Shown piece by piece: positions 36,673 through 47,533 of a stretch of DNA of 64,000 nt. How positions within the stretch are numbered: the first letter of the stretch is position 1; the number at the start of each line of letters is the position of its first letter. Source of the stretch: Leptospira stimsonii (GTDB taxonomy: Bacteria > Spirochaetota > Leptospiria > Leptospirales > Leptospiraceae); the NCBI RefSeq assembly GCF_003545875.1, contig NZ_QHCS01000001.1:682001-746000 (forward strand). Reading direction: 5' to 3'. The notes beneath the pieces were generated by a model. That model was not told the DNA's origin, made no database searches, and saw only the letters and a list, made by a program, of their open reading frames with translations. The position numbers were made by a program, and so were the translations under genes.

Positions 36673-37239
36673 TTGGAAGCGACTCAAATCTATCCGAACG
36701 CACAAATCGAAAACGTATATCTCGAACAAAGGAAGGTCTTTCTCTGGGGGGAAGTGAACGACAACTCTGCGAGATATCTGATCGATCGATTTTTATATCT
36801 GGAAGCGGTCGATCCGACTCGGCCCGTCACACTTTTTATCCATTCTCCCGGAGGATCGACTTACGCCGGTTTGGCGATCCTCGACGTTATGAAGAGCGTT
36901 CGGAATCCGGTTTATACGGTTTGTCTGGGAATGGCCATGTCTTTCGGCGCGGTCTTACTTCTTTGCGGGGATAAAGGGAATCGCTCGGCTTATCCGCACA
37001 GTAAAATTCTTATCCATCAACCTCACGTTATGGGAGAATTCAAAGGTCCGGCCGAAGACATTCGAATTTTCGCAGAATCCGTAAAAAGGGAAAAGGATTT
37101 GTTAAACGAAATCATGGCGAAGGCCACCGGACAATCCTTGGAAAAGATGGTAAAAGATACGGATCGTGATTCTTGGTTTTCCGCAAAGGAGGCACTCGAA
37201 TACGGTATGATTGATAAAATCATCGGAGTGGAATTCTAA
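36673..37239 (+). CDS. clpP: ATP-dependent Clp protease proteolytic subunit (188 aa)
   Basis: ClpP forms the barrel peptidase that works with ClpX or ClpA/C. The catalytic triad is visible: S90 in GMAMSFGA, H115 in LIHQPH and D166 in DTDRDSWFSAKEALEYGMID. HSPGGSTYAGLAI forms the oxyanion loop. There is no propeptide before the mature-like N-terminus. Translation starts at a TTG preceded by GGAGAAGA (36663-36670). No clpX is adjacent, so this is likely a second ClpP paralogue rather than the one paired with clpX. Confidence 0.93.
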   Translation: MEATQIYPNAQIENVYLEQRKVFLWGEVNDNSARYLIDRFLYLEAVDPTRPVTLFIHSPGGSTYAGLAILDVMKSVRNPVYTVCLGMAMSFGAVLLLCGDKGNRSAYPHSKILIHQPHVMGEFKGPAEDIRIFAESVKREKDLLNEIMAKATGQSLEKMVKDTDRDSWFSAKEALEYGMIDKIIGVEF

Positions 37240-37328
37240 CATTATCTTTAAATCTTGAACGTAAGAGATTGAGATTCGGCAGAATTTCCGATCGGATCGG
37301 TCTCATTTCGGTTTAAGAAGGATCAATC

Positions 37329-37351
37329 TCCCGCAAAGCGCGGGATTTTTT
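37329..37351 (+). terminator. Rho-independent terminator after clpP
   Basis: TCCCGC and GCGGGA form a 6-bp GC-rich stem with an AAAGC loop, followed directly by six T residues, about 90 bases downstream of the clpP stop. Confidence 0.75.
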
Positions 37352-37479
37352 CAAATTCGATCGTCCCTTTTTGTGGAACGTAAAAAGAGTTTCTAAGGAA
37401 AAAATCTTTTTACTCACGGAATGGATTCAAGAATATAGATCCAAATTACCTGTTTCCAACTGGGTCTTTTGTCTTTAAA

Positions 37480-39936
37480 ATGAGATTCTTCTTACTTTTC
37501 TGCGCGGTTTTCCTGTTCAATCTTTCTTTGTCAGGGGAATCCTCGGTTCCGGAGAGCGGAAAAGTTTCCCAACTCCAAAAACTCGGCAATCTTCGTTCCT
37601 TCATCTATTATTTCAAAGACAATCGTGGAGAAGACTACAGGGAAAAAATTTTCTCCAAAAGTCCCGGGTTGGATTTTCAAAATATTCCTTCGGAAATTTT
37701 TTCCCTCGGTTTTTCAAATGAATCGGTTTGGTTTTATATTCCCCTCGAGAACGATACCGGAAACGAATTTAACGGCGAATTCGAAGTATATAATCCTTAT
37801 TTGGAAGAAGTCGACATTCATTACACATACGGACATGAGCGGATAACGCGCGAAATACTCGCAGGTTCAAACCGCGTGTATGAAGAAACTTTTCCGTCTC
37901 TTGATTTCTATTTAAGACCTGGCGAATCGATTCAAATTGCGGTTCGTATCAAAAGTGGAACACCTCTTCGTATTCCGCTTCTTTTGGAATCCAAAAAAAA
38001 ATTCGGTCTTACAAAACAACTCCGATTAATCGTCGTCGGGTTGACTCTCGGTTTTGGGATTGCGATGAGTTTGTACAACTTGTCTCTCTACTTTTTCTTC
38101 AGAACGAGATCCTATTTCTATTATTTTTTGATGATTACTTTTTTTACAATTTATCTAACTTCTTGGGACGGCCTCTTTCTCTATCTTTTTAAACCGGAAT
38201 ACGGGAAATATTATCTTACGGCCACTTTGATTCTTGTTTATTCCGCCAGCTTGTTTCTGTTTCTATTTTCCTTGGAATTTTTATTTCCCGAACAAAAGAG
38301 CAAAAAGGCCAAGGTTGTAAGTGTCGTTTATTACGTCGTTAATTTGTCTTTGATCCCAGCGACGATCTTCGCTCCAGTAAAGCTGAATCAATTTTCATAT
38401 TATTGGATACTAATGAACAATTTAATTATCGTTTATTTTTGTTTTTTAAGAATTCAGGAAGGTTTTAAATCTGCGAAGAATCTTTTGTTGATTCACCTCA
38501 TCTTTCCTACGGCCGCTATCATAATGAATCTGAGTGCGACAGGGATTCTTACGATCAATTTTGTATCCCTTCACGTTTTAAAAATGGCCTTTATCTCTCA
38601 ATCGATTCTATTTTCGATTATGCTTGTTCAAAGAATCAAGGATCTGGAATTTAAACTCAAAGAAGGTCTTCAATCGGAAATTCATAAGAATATCATTCTT
38701 TTAAAGAAAGAAATTCAACAAAGAAGAGAAACCGAATGGGAATTGATACAAGCGAAGGAAATGGCGGAGAGGGCGTCTAAAGTTAAAAGTAGTTTTCTCG
38801 CAAATATGAGTCACGAAATCCGAACTCCTATGAACGGAGTGCTCGGTATGGTTCAGTTGTTGGGAACGACAAAGCTGAATGAAGAACAAAAGGAATATAC
38901 GAAGATTCTTTCCGGATCCGCGAAATCACTTTTACAAATCATCAACGACATCCTTGATTTCTCAAAAATAGAAGCGGGTAAGATCATACTTGATAAGGAA
39001 GTTTTTTCGATTCGTTCCGTCTTGGACGAAATTCACGACCTCTTAAATCCGCTCGCAAAACGAAAAAACATCGAATTCAATCTGGAAGGTAAATATAATA
39101 TTCAAGAATTTGTATCCGGAGATCAGCTCAGACTCAGACAAATTTTGTGGAATCTCGCTGGGAATGGAATTAAATTTACGAATCAAGGAAGTGTGCTTCT
39201 CAAAGTCTCGGAGAAGAAAATTTCGGCCGATAAGGTTTCCATCGAATTCGTTGTCTCCGACACGGGAATCGGAATTCCCGTAGACAAACAAAAACAAGTT
39301 TTCGACGCATTCTCGCAGAGCGATACTTCCACCGCTCGCAGGTTCGGCGGTTCCGGTCTTGGATTGACAATCACAAAACAATTGATCGAACTTCAGGGCG
39401 GAACCTTATCCTTGGAAAGCAAGGAAGGAAAAGGTTCCAAGTTTACTTTTTCAATCGTGTATGAAATTGCTTCTCAGTCCGAAGTGGATACGATCTTAGA
39501 GCCGGAAAAGATAAAAGAGTTGGACGAAGTTTATAGAAACTTAGTTCCGAAAAAAATGCGTATTCTTGTGGCGGAAGACAATGAAACGAATTGCCTTCTG
39601 ATTGAAAGAGCCTTAAAAAAACTCGGTTACGATCCGGTCGTCGTTCACAACGGACGCGAAGTCATTGAAAGAATGCAGTTGGACGTTTTTGATATCGTTT
39701 TGATGGATATTCATATGCCGGAAGTGGACGGGATCGAAGCTACGAATTGGATCCGTTCTCGGAAGGAAACCGCGGAATTTCCGATCATTATCGCGCTGAC
39801 TGCGGACGCGATAGAAAGCGGAAAGGAAAGATACGTTTCCTTGGGTATGAACGATTGTTTGATTAAGCCTCTTGATTTGGTCGGTCTAAAAACTTCTTTG
39901 GAATATTGGTCCGAACAAATCGAAACGTCTCTGTAA
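37480..39936 (+). CDS. 7TMR-DISM hybrid sensor histidine kinase (818 aa)
   Basis: A signal peptide leads to a periplasmic 7TMR-DISMED2-like sensor (about 20-175) and seven membrane helices (about 180-390). A coiled coil follows. The HisKA domain has the phospho-accepting H445 in MSHEIRTPMNG, and the ATPase domain has NLAGNGIKFT, VSDTGIGIP and FGGSGLGL. The C-terminal receiver domain carries the phospho-accepting D743 in LMDIHMPEVDG. It therefore receives an external signal and passes phosphate through an internal relay, probably to a separate phosphotransfer protein not present here. The ATG at 37480 has no evident ribosome binding site. Confidence 0.93.
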   Translation: MRFFLLFCAVFLFNLSLSGESSVPESGKVSQLQKLGNLRSFIYYFKDNRGEDYREKIFSKSPGLDFQNIPSEIFSLGFSNESVWFYIPLENDTGNEFNGEFEVYNPYLEEVDIHYTYGHERITREILAGSNRVYEETFPSLDFYLRPGESIQIAVRIKSGTPLRIPLLLESKKKFGLTKQLRLIVVGLTLGFGIAMSLYNLSLYFFFRTRSYFYYFLMITFFTIYLTSWDGLFLYLFKPEYGKYYLTATLILVYSASLFLFLFSLEFLFPEQKSKKAKVVSVVYYVVNLSLIPATIFAPVKLNQFSYYWILMNNLIIVYFCFLRIQEGFKSAKNLLLIHLIFPTAAIIMNLSATGILTINFVSLHVLKMAFISQSILFSIMLVQRIKDLEFKLKEGLQSEIHKNIILLKKEIQQRRETEWELIQAKEMAERASKVKSSFLANMSHEIRTPMNGVLGMVQLLGTTKLNEEQKEYTKILSGSAKSLLQIINDILDFSKIEAGKIILDKEVFSIRSVLDEIHDLLNPLAKRKNIEFNLEGKYNIQEFVSGDQLRLRQILWNLAGNGIKFTNQGSVLLKVSEKKISADKVSIEFVVSDTGIGIPVDKQKQVFDAFSQSDTSTARRFGGSGLGLTITKQLIELQGGTLSLESKEGKGSKFTFSIVYEIASQSEVDTILEPEKIKELDEVYRNLVPKKMRILVAEDNETNCLLIERALKKLGYDPVVVHNGREVIERMQLDVFDIVLMDIHMPEVDGIEATNWIRSRKETAEFPIIIALTADAIESGKERYVSLGMNDCLIKPLDLVGLKTSLEYWSEQIETSL

Positions 39937-39950
39937 AAACTTTAGAAAAA

Positions 39951-39962
39951 TAGAATATTCTA
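39951..39962. other. 12-bp palindrome TAGAATATTCTA in a convergent gap
   Basis: This is the same word as at 7831-7842, here in the 27-base gap between the convergent kinase and acyltransferase genes. Confidence 0.4.
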
Positions 39963-39963
39963 A

Positions 39964-41292
39964 TCAGCTTTGATTTGCTTCCCTTCTGAGGATTTCCTCG
40001 AATCTTTCCTTAAAAATTCCGAATTTTTCTGAGATCCATCGATTGGAATCGTAGTTTAGAAGGATTGTCAATTTTCCTTGATACGTGGATGCGGATACGA
40101 AAACGGATTGCGACAGGGAAGGGTGAACCGTAAAAGAAAGATTGGAGACCGTAAATTTTTCGAATTTCGGTAGATCCGGTAAAATCCCCACGTTGCTTAG
40201 AACGCTTGCTTGTGGAAATCTTTGTAAGAAATTTGAAAGTATTTTGATCCCGTTCGGTTTGCTCAAGATCTGATTCGCGGAAGGAATGAGTTCGTAAAAA
40301 GAAATATCGTTCTTCCCGTTTCGGATCAGCGTTTTCAATCCGGTCGAAATTTCCTTGGCGATCGTCCATGGATCCGAATCTTGTCGAATGACGATTCCCA
40401 GCGTGAGTAGGGTAATATAAAGTCCTAGTGTATCGTTTGCGATTTCTTCCGATAAGTTAGGTTTTAAATCCGCAGGATTGGAAAGGTTCAAAAGAATCGG
40501 TTCCGTCGTATCGAATAAAGAATATAAGGCGATCAGTTGCGATGCTCCGATGATTCCGTGGAGGGTCGCTCCTCTTTTTTTACAAAGCGATAGCAGATTC
40601 TTCAATTCTACGCCTGACAACTGAAAGTCGGTCAAAACGGGTTTCGCTTCTTGATTCTTCTTGGAGAACATTGGAAGAGAGGCGATTCTTACTGTAATTT
40701 CTTCGGATAAGTCCGTTTTGTTTTCGGTCTCCGGATTCTCCTTGTTGACTTGTAATAGGGAAAGGACCGATCTCGGAATTTTATAATAGTTTAGAATATT
40801 ATTATTTAAATTACTTTCGATCCTTTTTAGAATCTCCGAAAGAAATAAGGAGCCCGATCTTCCGTCCGCTATACTATGATGAAAGATCAGAGAGAACGCC
40901 CATTGTCCGGATTTTGATTCGAATAGAACGGCTCGAATCAAAGGAGATTCCCCTTCTGAAAAAGGAAGCATCATCTCTTCCGCTATTATTTTTTTCCATA
41001 CTTCGTCTTCGAATTCGAAAATTTTAAGGGGAATTCGGTTTCCAGCCTTTGTCCTAAATCTTAGTTCGAACTCGTTTCCTAATTCTACCTGAACATTTGC
41101 AAGCGGATGATTCCTTTGGACGGAATCGAGGGACTTTCGAACCGCATCCAAGTTCAAATCGCCTTCCCCTTCGGCGATCACGGCAAAGTTCATAGAAGAG
41201 ATCCGATCCAATAACCAAAAGGTCGATTCAGCCTTATCTAAGAGGCGTTCTGAAATTTGTTCGGAAGAGGATTGGTCGTTTTGAACTTGCAT
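39964..41292 (-). CDS. Condensation-domain-like acyltransferase (442 aa)
   Basis: FHHSIADGRSG (H138, H139, D143, G144) is the HHxxxDG active-site motif of the BAHD/condensation/PapA superfamily, which moves an acyl group from CoA or carrier protein to a hydroxyl or amine. The length and later DxNVG-like segment (VLSNVGILPD) fit PapA5- or alcohol-acetyltransferase-like members rather than an NRPS module. There is no signal peptide. It follows the fatty acid desaturase after 14 bases, so the pair may build or modify an unsaturated acyl lipid. Confidence 0.82.
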   Translation of the reverse strand: MQVQNDQSSSEQISERLLDKAESTFWLLDRISSMNFAVIAEGEGDLNLDAVRKSLDSVQRNHPLANVQVELGNEFELRFRTKAGNRIPLKIFEFEDEVWKKIIAEEMMLPFSEGESPLIRAVLFESKSGQWAFSLIFHHSIADGRSGSLFLSEILKRIESNLNNNILNYYKIPRSVLSLLQVNKENPETENKTDLSEEITVRIASLPMFSKKNQEAKPVLTDFQLSGVELKNLLSLCKKRGATLHGIIGASQLIALYSLFDTTEPILLNLSNPADLKPNLSEEIANDTLGLYITLLTLGIVIRQDSDPWTIAKEISTGLKTLIRNGKNDISFYELIPSANQILSKPNGIKILSNFLQRFPQASVLSNVGILPDLPKFEKFTVSNLSFTVHPSLSQSVFVSASTYQGKLTILLNYDSNRWISEKFGIFKERFEEILRREANQS

Positions 41293-41306
41293 GTAAGGTC
41301 TTTATT

Positions 41307-42395
41307 TTAAGTTTGCGGTTTGAAATCCACGGTTTCGCGAAATCCGGCGGGCTTTTCTTCTTGAATGGAATTCCCTCTGAGCATACTTCTGAAATCGTTA
41401 AAACGAATTCCATAACGTTTCATCGCCGGAAGCACGAAATACGAAGTTATCTGTCTTATATAAAAGGGTTGGTTGACCACAAAGTGATGGATACCGTGCG
41501 TGGCTCCGAAATTAAAACAAAAAAGATGCAATGGGAATACGAACCAAGAATTTAAAACTTGAGTCTGGTTGTAAACGTTGGGAACGTCTCCGTAGTAGTG
41601 CATATTGGAAGAAACGATTTGAATCGAAGTTTGACGGATCCAGTTCGGGATAAGATAAACCACCGCCAAGCTATTGAGAACCGTAAAGAAAGGATTCAAA
41701 AATAAAAGATGTCCGAAAGGATATCCCATAAATAGATTCAAAAAACGGAATGTATTTAGAATCAAAAAAAGATACCAAAGAATAAAGAAGATTTCCCGAT
41801 AAGGTCCGATGATTCTTGGAGCGGAGATTTTTCGCAGATACGAGTAAGCGTCTTTTCCAACGTTCCTTCCCTGAAGAATTAGAGCCATGTTACCGTCGAT
41901 CATCGTGAACAGCCTTCTCCAACCGAGGGGCATTCCATTGCCGATCATCCTTTCCTCTACGTCTTCCTTATTACCGGAGACTTTGTGATGTAAGAGATGA
42001 ATCTCTCTTCGAAACCAAGGATTTACCGTATTGGCGCGAAAGAGCCATACGACCCAGAACATAAAGTCTTGAATTATAGAATTCCCTTTGTAATAGAGAT
42101 TGTGGATGAGGTCGTGTTCGATCTCGTGCAGTAAGGACGCGAGAATCGCATTGGAGAAGATACAAAGCCAGAACGGAACCTTTCCTGCGATATAAAGTCC
42201 GGCGAAAAGAATCATGAGAGTCGCAGAACCGAGTGTGATTCCCAGGCCGATCGTATCTTGGTGTTTTGTGAGAAACGGAAAGTGATTTCGAATTTTAGAA
42301 TCCCAATAGCGGATCCATTCTATGATTTTTTTAGTTCTTTCTTTGTCCGTTAGAACCGCCCGAAATCGTTTCGTTGCTTTCAATTTCGTTTTCAT
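41307..42395 (-). CDS. Fatty acid desaturase family membrane protein (362 aa)
   Basis: This is an integral-membrane di-iron protein with histidine boxes HEIEHDLIH (H90, H94, H98), HLLHHK (H133, H136, H137) and a third near residue 300 in GATHGIHHFV, with four or more hydrophobic segments between them. It would introduce a double bond or hydroxyl into an acyl chain; regiochemistry is unknown. AAGGTGA precedes the ATG. It is the first gene of the operon with the acyltransferase, and the AraC-type gene upstream on the same strand is a likely regulator. Confidence 0.88.
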   Translation of the reverse strand: MKTKLKATKRFRAVLTDKERTKKIIEWIRYWDSKIRNHFPFLTKHQDTIGLGITLGSATLMILFAGLYIAGKVPFWLCIFSNAILASLLHEIEHDLIHNLYYKGNSIIQDFMFWVVWLFRANTVNPWFRREIHLLHHKVSGNKEDVEERMIGNGMPLGWRRLFTMIDGNMALILQGRNVGKDAYSYLRKISAPRIIGPYREIFFILWYLFLILNTFRFLNLFMGYPFGHLLFLNPFFTVLNSLAVVYLIPNWIRQTSIQIVSSNMHYYGDVPNVYNQTQVLNSWFVFPLHLFCFNFGATHGIHHFVVNQPFYIRQITSYFVLPAMKRYGIRFNDFRSMLRGNSIQEEKPAGFRETVDFKPQT

Positions 42396-42522
42396 GATTC
42401 ACCTTGTTTGGAGTTTTCGAATTCGACTTCATCCTAACTCGGGTCTTCGAATTCGTCGTCCCGGTTTATAAATCGGGCCCGTATCTATGGAAATTCTAAC
42501 CTGAATTCGAAAATTAGAAAAC

Positions 42523-43623
42523 TTATTTGATATTTTGTTCACGGTATTCGGAGGGAGGAAGTCCGATTCCCTTGAGAAACGAGCGATGAAACGAAGTTTT
42601 ACTTCGAAAGCCTACTTCGTACGCGATGTCTAATATCGAACGTTCCGGTTCGTTTATCAAAAGTTCGCAGGCGTCCCGAATTCTATAGTCGTTTACGAGC
42701 GCGGCGAAGTTTTTCCCCAGCTCCTGATTGATAAATTCCGAAAGTTGATGCGGTGTTAGGGCGAGTTCTTCCGCTAACATAGATAAGGTGAGATTCTCGT
42801 CCCGGAAAATTTTTTCTTTTTCGAGACAGATCAAAATGTTTTCGCGGATCACGTTTCGGTCCAATCCTTGTAATAAGGAACGCGCGTATTTTTTGGCGGA
42901 TTCCCTTGCAACGCTCTGGAGATTTTGAAAATACTGCGGATATTTTCTTCCGATAAGATAAGAAATACAGAGACTCAAGGCCATCAGCGAAGAACTCAAT
43001 TGAAGGAATATTCCGTTTTTATGAACTAAGAATAGCGCGGCTGTGGAATGGTTGATCGTTGTCGCAAAAAGAATATAGAGTAGAACTCTTGCCGTCCACT
43101 CGTTTCGAAGAATATCTCTTTGAAAAAGCATTCTACTTCCTTTCAGGATCGCAATCAGATAAGCGACAAGAATTCCTAAAGGGAATAAACAAATCCAATC
43201 CGGTGCGCCGGCGCTAGTAAGAAAAAATCGAATTCCTTCCTGAAGATTATTTTTCGAAATAAGAAAACTCGCAAAATAAACGAACCATAAAAATCCGGGA
43301 AGAATCCAGTGTTTCCCTTTTAATCCGAACTTGGTTTCTTCAAAATTCGGATCTTGTATGATCTTATGGATTCCGTAAAGAATGGGACCTATCGTTCCTA
43401 AAACGGGAAGATAAAGAAGAATTAGAAGCGGGAACGATTCTTCTTTGTTCGTAGTGATACAGAGGACGGAGACTTGCAAACAAGCCAATCCGAAAAATAA
43501 AGACGCTAACAATCGATTGAGAGCCGTTTTTCTTTCGAGAACAAGTTGTCCGAAACAAAGTAAAATCCCGAGATACGATCCGAAGATTGTAGATGAAAGG
43601 AAGAATAAGGACAGAGTTTTCAT
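42523..43623 (-). CDS. Membrane-anchored AraC family regulator (366 aa)
   Basis: About 220 N-terminal residues form roughly seven hydrophobic helices with short loops, without the periplasmic sensor seen in the DISM receptors. The C-terminus is an AraC/XylS DNA-binding domain (ENLTLSMLAEELALTPHQLSEFIN and DIAYEVGFRSKTSFHRSFLKGIGLPPSEYR). It probably senses a membrane or lipid signal and may control the desaturase operon downstream on the same strand, 127 bases away. Confidence 0.88.
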   Translation of the reverse strand: MKTLSLFFLSSTIFGSYLGILLCFGQLVLERKTALNRLLASLFFGLACLQVSVLCITTNKEESFPLLILLYLPVLGTIGPILYGIHKIIQDPNFEETKFGLKGKHWILPGFLWFVYFASFLISKNNLQEGIRFFLTSAGAPDWICLFPLGILVAYLIAILKGSRMLFQRDILRNEWTARVLLYILFATTINHSTAALFLVHKNGIFLQLSSSLMALSLCISYLIGRKYPQYFQNLQSVARESAKKYARSLLQGLDRNVIRENILICLEKEKIFRDENLTLSMLAEELALTPHQLSEFINQELGKNFAALVNDYRIRDACELLINEPERSILDIAYEVGFRSKTSFHRSFLKGIGLPPSEYREQNIK

Positions 43624-43780
43624 AGAATGGAAAGATTCGACGAAGGATCAATATCGTATTTTAAAAATTTGTCAAGGATTTACGAAGTTCCTCATTTGAT
43701 CAAAAGAAGATCATCGTAATCGGCTCGGATTGCGGAGATGCCTTGAATCCGTTTTTGATGCTTCGATTACAATTAATGTC

Positions 43781-45490
43781 TTAATTGTTAAACGAACTCG
43801 AATGAAAATCGGATTTTATTTGAAACGATAAATCTCTCCCGTCCCTCTTCGAAAGAAGAATCCTTCCGCCGGAAAGCGTTGTGATTCCTTCCAATTCTCC
43901 AAAAACTCTTTCCAAGATCGAATAGCGAAACTTTTCTAACGGGACTTCCTGATGACTCGTGGAAGCGTATAGGACCTTTTCCCTTATTAATTTTTGAAAT
44001 AGACCGACTCCAATCGAAGAACGAACTCCCGATTTTTCCAGACGTAAGAGCGTATCCGATAAAGAAAGGGACTCATCTTTAGCGAGCGGCGCGCTTTTCA
44101 GAAAGTTTAGAATTCGAGTTAAGATAAAAAGCGAATAGATATCTTCCCTTTCAAAATGTTTTGAAGGAATGGCCATCGAGGTCAATCTGGATAGAAAAAC
44201 GTCGGACTCGTTTCTTTCGGGAAATCCTGCCGCGATCGGAGAATTAGGTGTGAGATAAAAAAGAGAGGCTCCCATTAAAACAGGTTGTTCGGCGTTGAAC
44301 TGAAGCGTCTGAATCATCGAATCCAAGGTTTCCATCGGAAGTCCTAAGATTTGATACGAAGTGATTTGAAAACCGAGTGCAAAACCTTCCTGCACGATCT
44401 GAAGATATTTTTCGATCGTATGCGGTCTTTTCGTTGTCTCTCTTACAAGTTTATCCGAGCTGACTAACGCGAGATTCAAATTCGTAAAACCGGCTTCCTT
44501 CATCAGAATCAAAAGCTCCGAATCCAAGCTGATGTAGGAGATTCCATTCATCGCAACAAATTGGACGTCCTTTTGCGGAAACGCTCGAATCAATTCTTCG
44601 CATAGTTGTTTCATCTCCGGTTTAAAAAAGGTGAGGTTGTCGTCTTCAAAATCAAACACTCGATAGCCGAGTTTATACGATTCTTTGATTTCGTTTAACA
44701 CGTTTTCTACCGTGTTTCTTCGATACTTCGTTCCAAACGTAGTATGAACCGAACAGAAGCTACATCGATGAGGACAACTTCTCGACGTGATGATAAATCG
44801 CATCGGCCTGCCTTCGAAAAGATAATGTTCCTTCGTCAACGAAGATAAGTCGGGAGGAGGTAGTTCTTGAATCGGGAAATTCTCTCCTATTTCGTTTAGA
44901 ATCATTTCACCGTTTTTTTTCCAACCTAAGGATGGAACGAGCGCATAACGTTTATTCGATCTAAATTCTTCTAAAAAATCGCAGATCGCTTTTTCGCCTT
45001 CGCCTCGGATGATAAAGTCGACGTTTGGATCGGAAAGCATAAGTTCAGGACAAGCAGAAACGTGAGAACCCCCCATAAGAATCGGGACGTCGAGAATTTC
45101 CTTGATCGTCGCCGCCGTTTTCAACGCTTCCCGATAATAAGGCGAGAACAAAGAGGAGATTCCGATCAGGTCCGGTTGAATTGATCTTACTTCTTTGGCG
45201 ATGTCTTCATAGGAAGCGCCGAAGCGAAAGTATTCAAAGAATGTGGAGAAGGGACTTTTATCCGCAACAGGGTAGTAATCCTTTAAATATTTGAGCTCTT
45301 TCGGAATCTGAAGAGTTCTTCTTCCCGCGAGTTTGCTTCCGTTTCCTCTATGAAAATCACGAATGATCACTTCCACGTCGGGCACGAATTTTTGAATCGC
45401 TCCTTTTAGATAACAAAGACCGATGGGTTGTAATCGGATGTCGGTATCGTAAAAGTCCTCGACCGGCGGTTGAATGAGCAAAAGCCGCAT
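43781..45490 (-). CDS. B12-binding-domain radical SAM protein (569 aa)
   Basis: The N-terminal third (about 1-170) is a cobalamin-binding-like domain. The radical SAM core follows, with the [4Fe-4S] ligands C239, C243 and C246 in SCPHRCSFC, and the SAM-binding GGSHVS and EDDNLTF regions. The C-terminal ~120 residues match no domain I know. Members of this class often catalyse methyl transfer or carbon-skeleton changes in lipid and natural-product pathways. It is divergent from the lipase-like hydrolase and lies beside the lipid-type operon, so a lipid substrate is possible but unproven. Confidence 0.9.
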   Translation of the reverse strand: MRLLLIQPPVEDFYDTDIRLQPIGLCYLKGAIQKFVPDVEVIIRDFHRGNGSKLAGRRTLQIPKELKYLKDYYPVADKSPFSTFFEYFRFGASYEDIAKEVRSIQPDLIGISSLFSPYYREALKTAATIKEILDVPILMGGSHVSACPELMLSDPNVDFIIRGEGEKAICDFLEEFRSNKRYALVPSLGWKKNGEMILNEIGENFPIQELPPPDLSSLTKEHYLFEGRPMRFIITSRSCPHRCSFCSVHTTFGTKYRRNTVENVLNEIKESYKLGYRVFDFEDDNLTFFKPEMKQLCEELIRAFPQKDVQFVAMNGISYISLDSELLILMKEAGFTNLNLALVSSDKLVRETTKRPHTIEKYLQIVQEGFALGFQITSYQILGLPMETLDSMIQTLQFNAEQPVLMGASLFYLTPNSPIAAGFPERNESDVFLSRLTSMAIPSKHFEREDIYSLFILTRILNFLKSAPLAKDESLSLSDTLLRLEKSGVRSSIGVGLFQKLIREKVLYASTSHQEVPLEKFRYSILERVFGELEGITTLSGGRILLSKRDGRDLSFQIKSDFHSSSFNN

Positions 45491-45623
45491 GACACCATAG
45501 AAACCAAAACGACTTCAAGAGCAAGCTACTTGTTTGTGAAGGAATTTGGATTCTTCGATTTTATCCATTGACCAAAATAGAAATTCGGATTATACTGCGC
45601 GAGCCATGAAAGGAGAAGCGGAA

Positions 45624-46883
<1,260 letters not shown>

Positions 46884-47050
46884 TCGACTATCTAAGGGTT
46901 AAAAGGAATGCGAAGGACTTCAGAAAAAGACAGGTTCTTTTTTCCCCCATTCCTAAAAAAGCAAATTCTAATGTTTCCCTTTTAGAAATGAGTTGCGTTC
47001 AGATTTAAGTTTCAATTGTTTATCAATATATTATCTAATCAGGAAAGTCA

Positions 47051-47530
47051 ATGAGTTCAGAGATCGTCTTTAAGGAAGAAATGTTTATAATCGGAATTTC
47101 GGAAGTAACGAAAAACCAAGATGAAATGTCCGGAAGCGGAAAAATCGGAGGACTTTGGAATCGGTTTTTCGCGGAAGGAATTTTAGAAAAAATTCCTAAT
47201 AAAAAAGAACCCGCGAACATTCTTGCAGTTTATACAGATTATGAATCGGATGAAACCGGGAAGTATAGAATTTTGATCGGAGCCGAGGTTAAGGATCCAA
47301 ACACGGTTCCCGATGGAATGACTCTTCGGAAGATTCCGAAAGGAAATTATACCAAGTTCACGAGTGAAACGGGATCGATCGGCGAAGTCGCCGTTGCAGT
47401 CTGGCAAAAAATTTGGTCCAGTTCCGAGCTGAAATCGAAGAGAGCGTTTCAATCCGATTTCGAACTCTACGACCAAAGATCCGCAAATCCAAACGCCGCA
47501 CAAATCGACGTTTTTATCGGTATAAAATAA
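47051..47530 (+). CDS. GyrI-like small-molecule-binding domain protein (159 aa)
   Basis: The two-layer fold pattern (KIGGLWNRFFAEGI, then ILAVYTDYESDETGKYRILIGAEV, IPKGNYTKFTS, VWQKIWSS and DFELYDQR) is that of GyrI/SbmC and the effector-binding domain of AraC/MerR regulators. There is no DNA-binding domain, so it is a stand-alone ligand-binding or stress-type protein. It ends 3 bases before the convergent ABA4-like gene's end. Confidence 0.85.
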   Translation: MSSEIVFKEEMFIIGISEVTKNQDEMSGSGKIGGLWNRFFAEGILEKIPNKKEPANILAVYTDYESDETGKYRILIGAEVKDPNTVPDGMTLRKIPKGNYTKFTSETGSIGEVAVAVWQKIWSSSELKSKRAFQSDFELYDQRSANPNAAQIDVFIGIK

Positions 47531-47533
47531 ACC

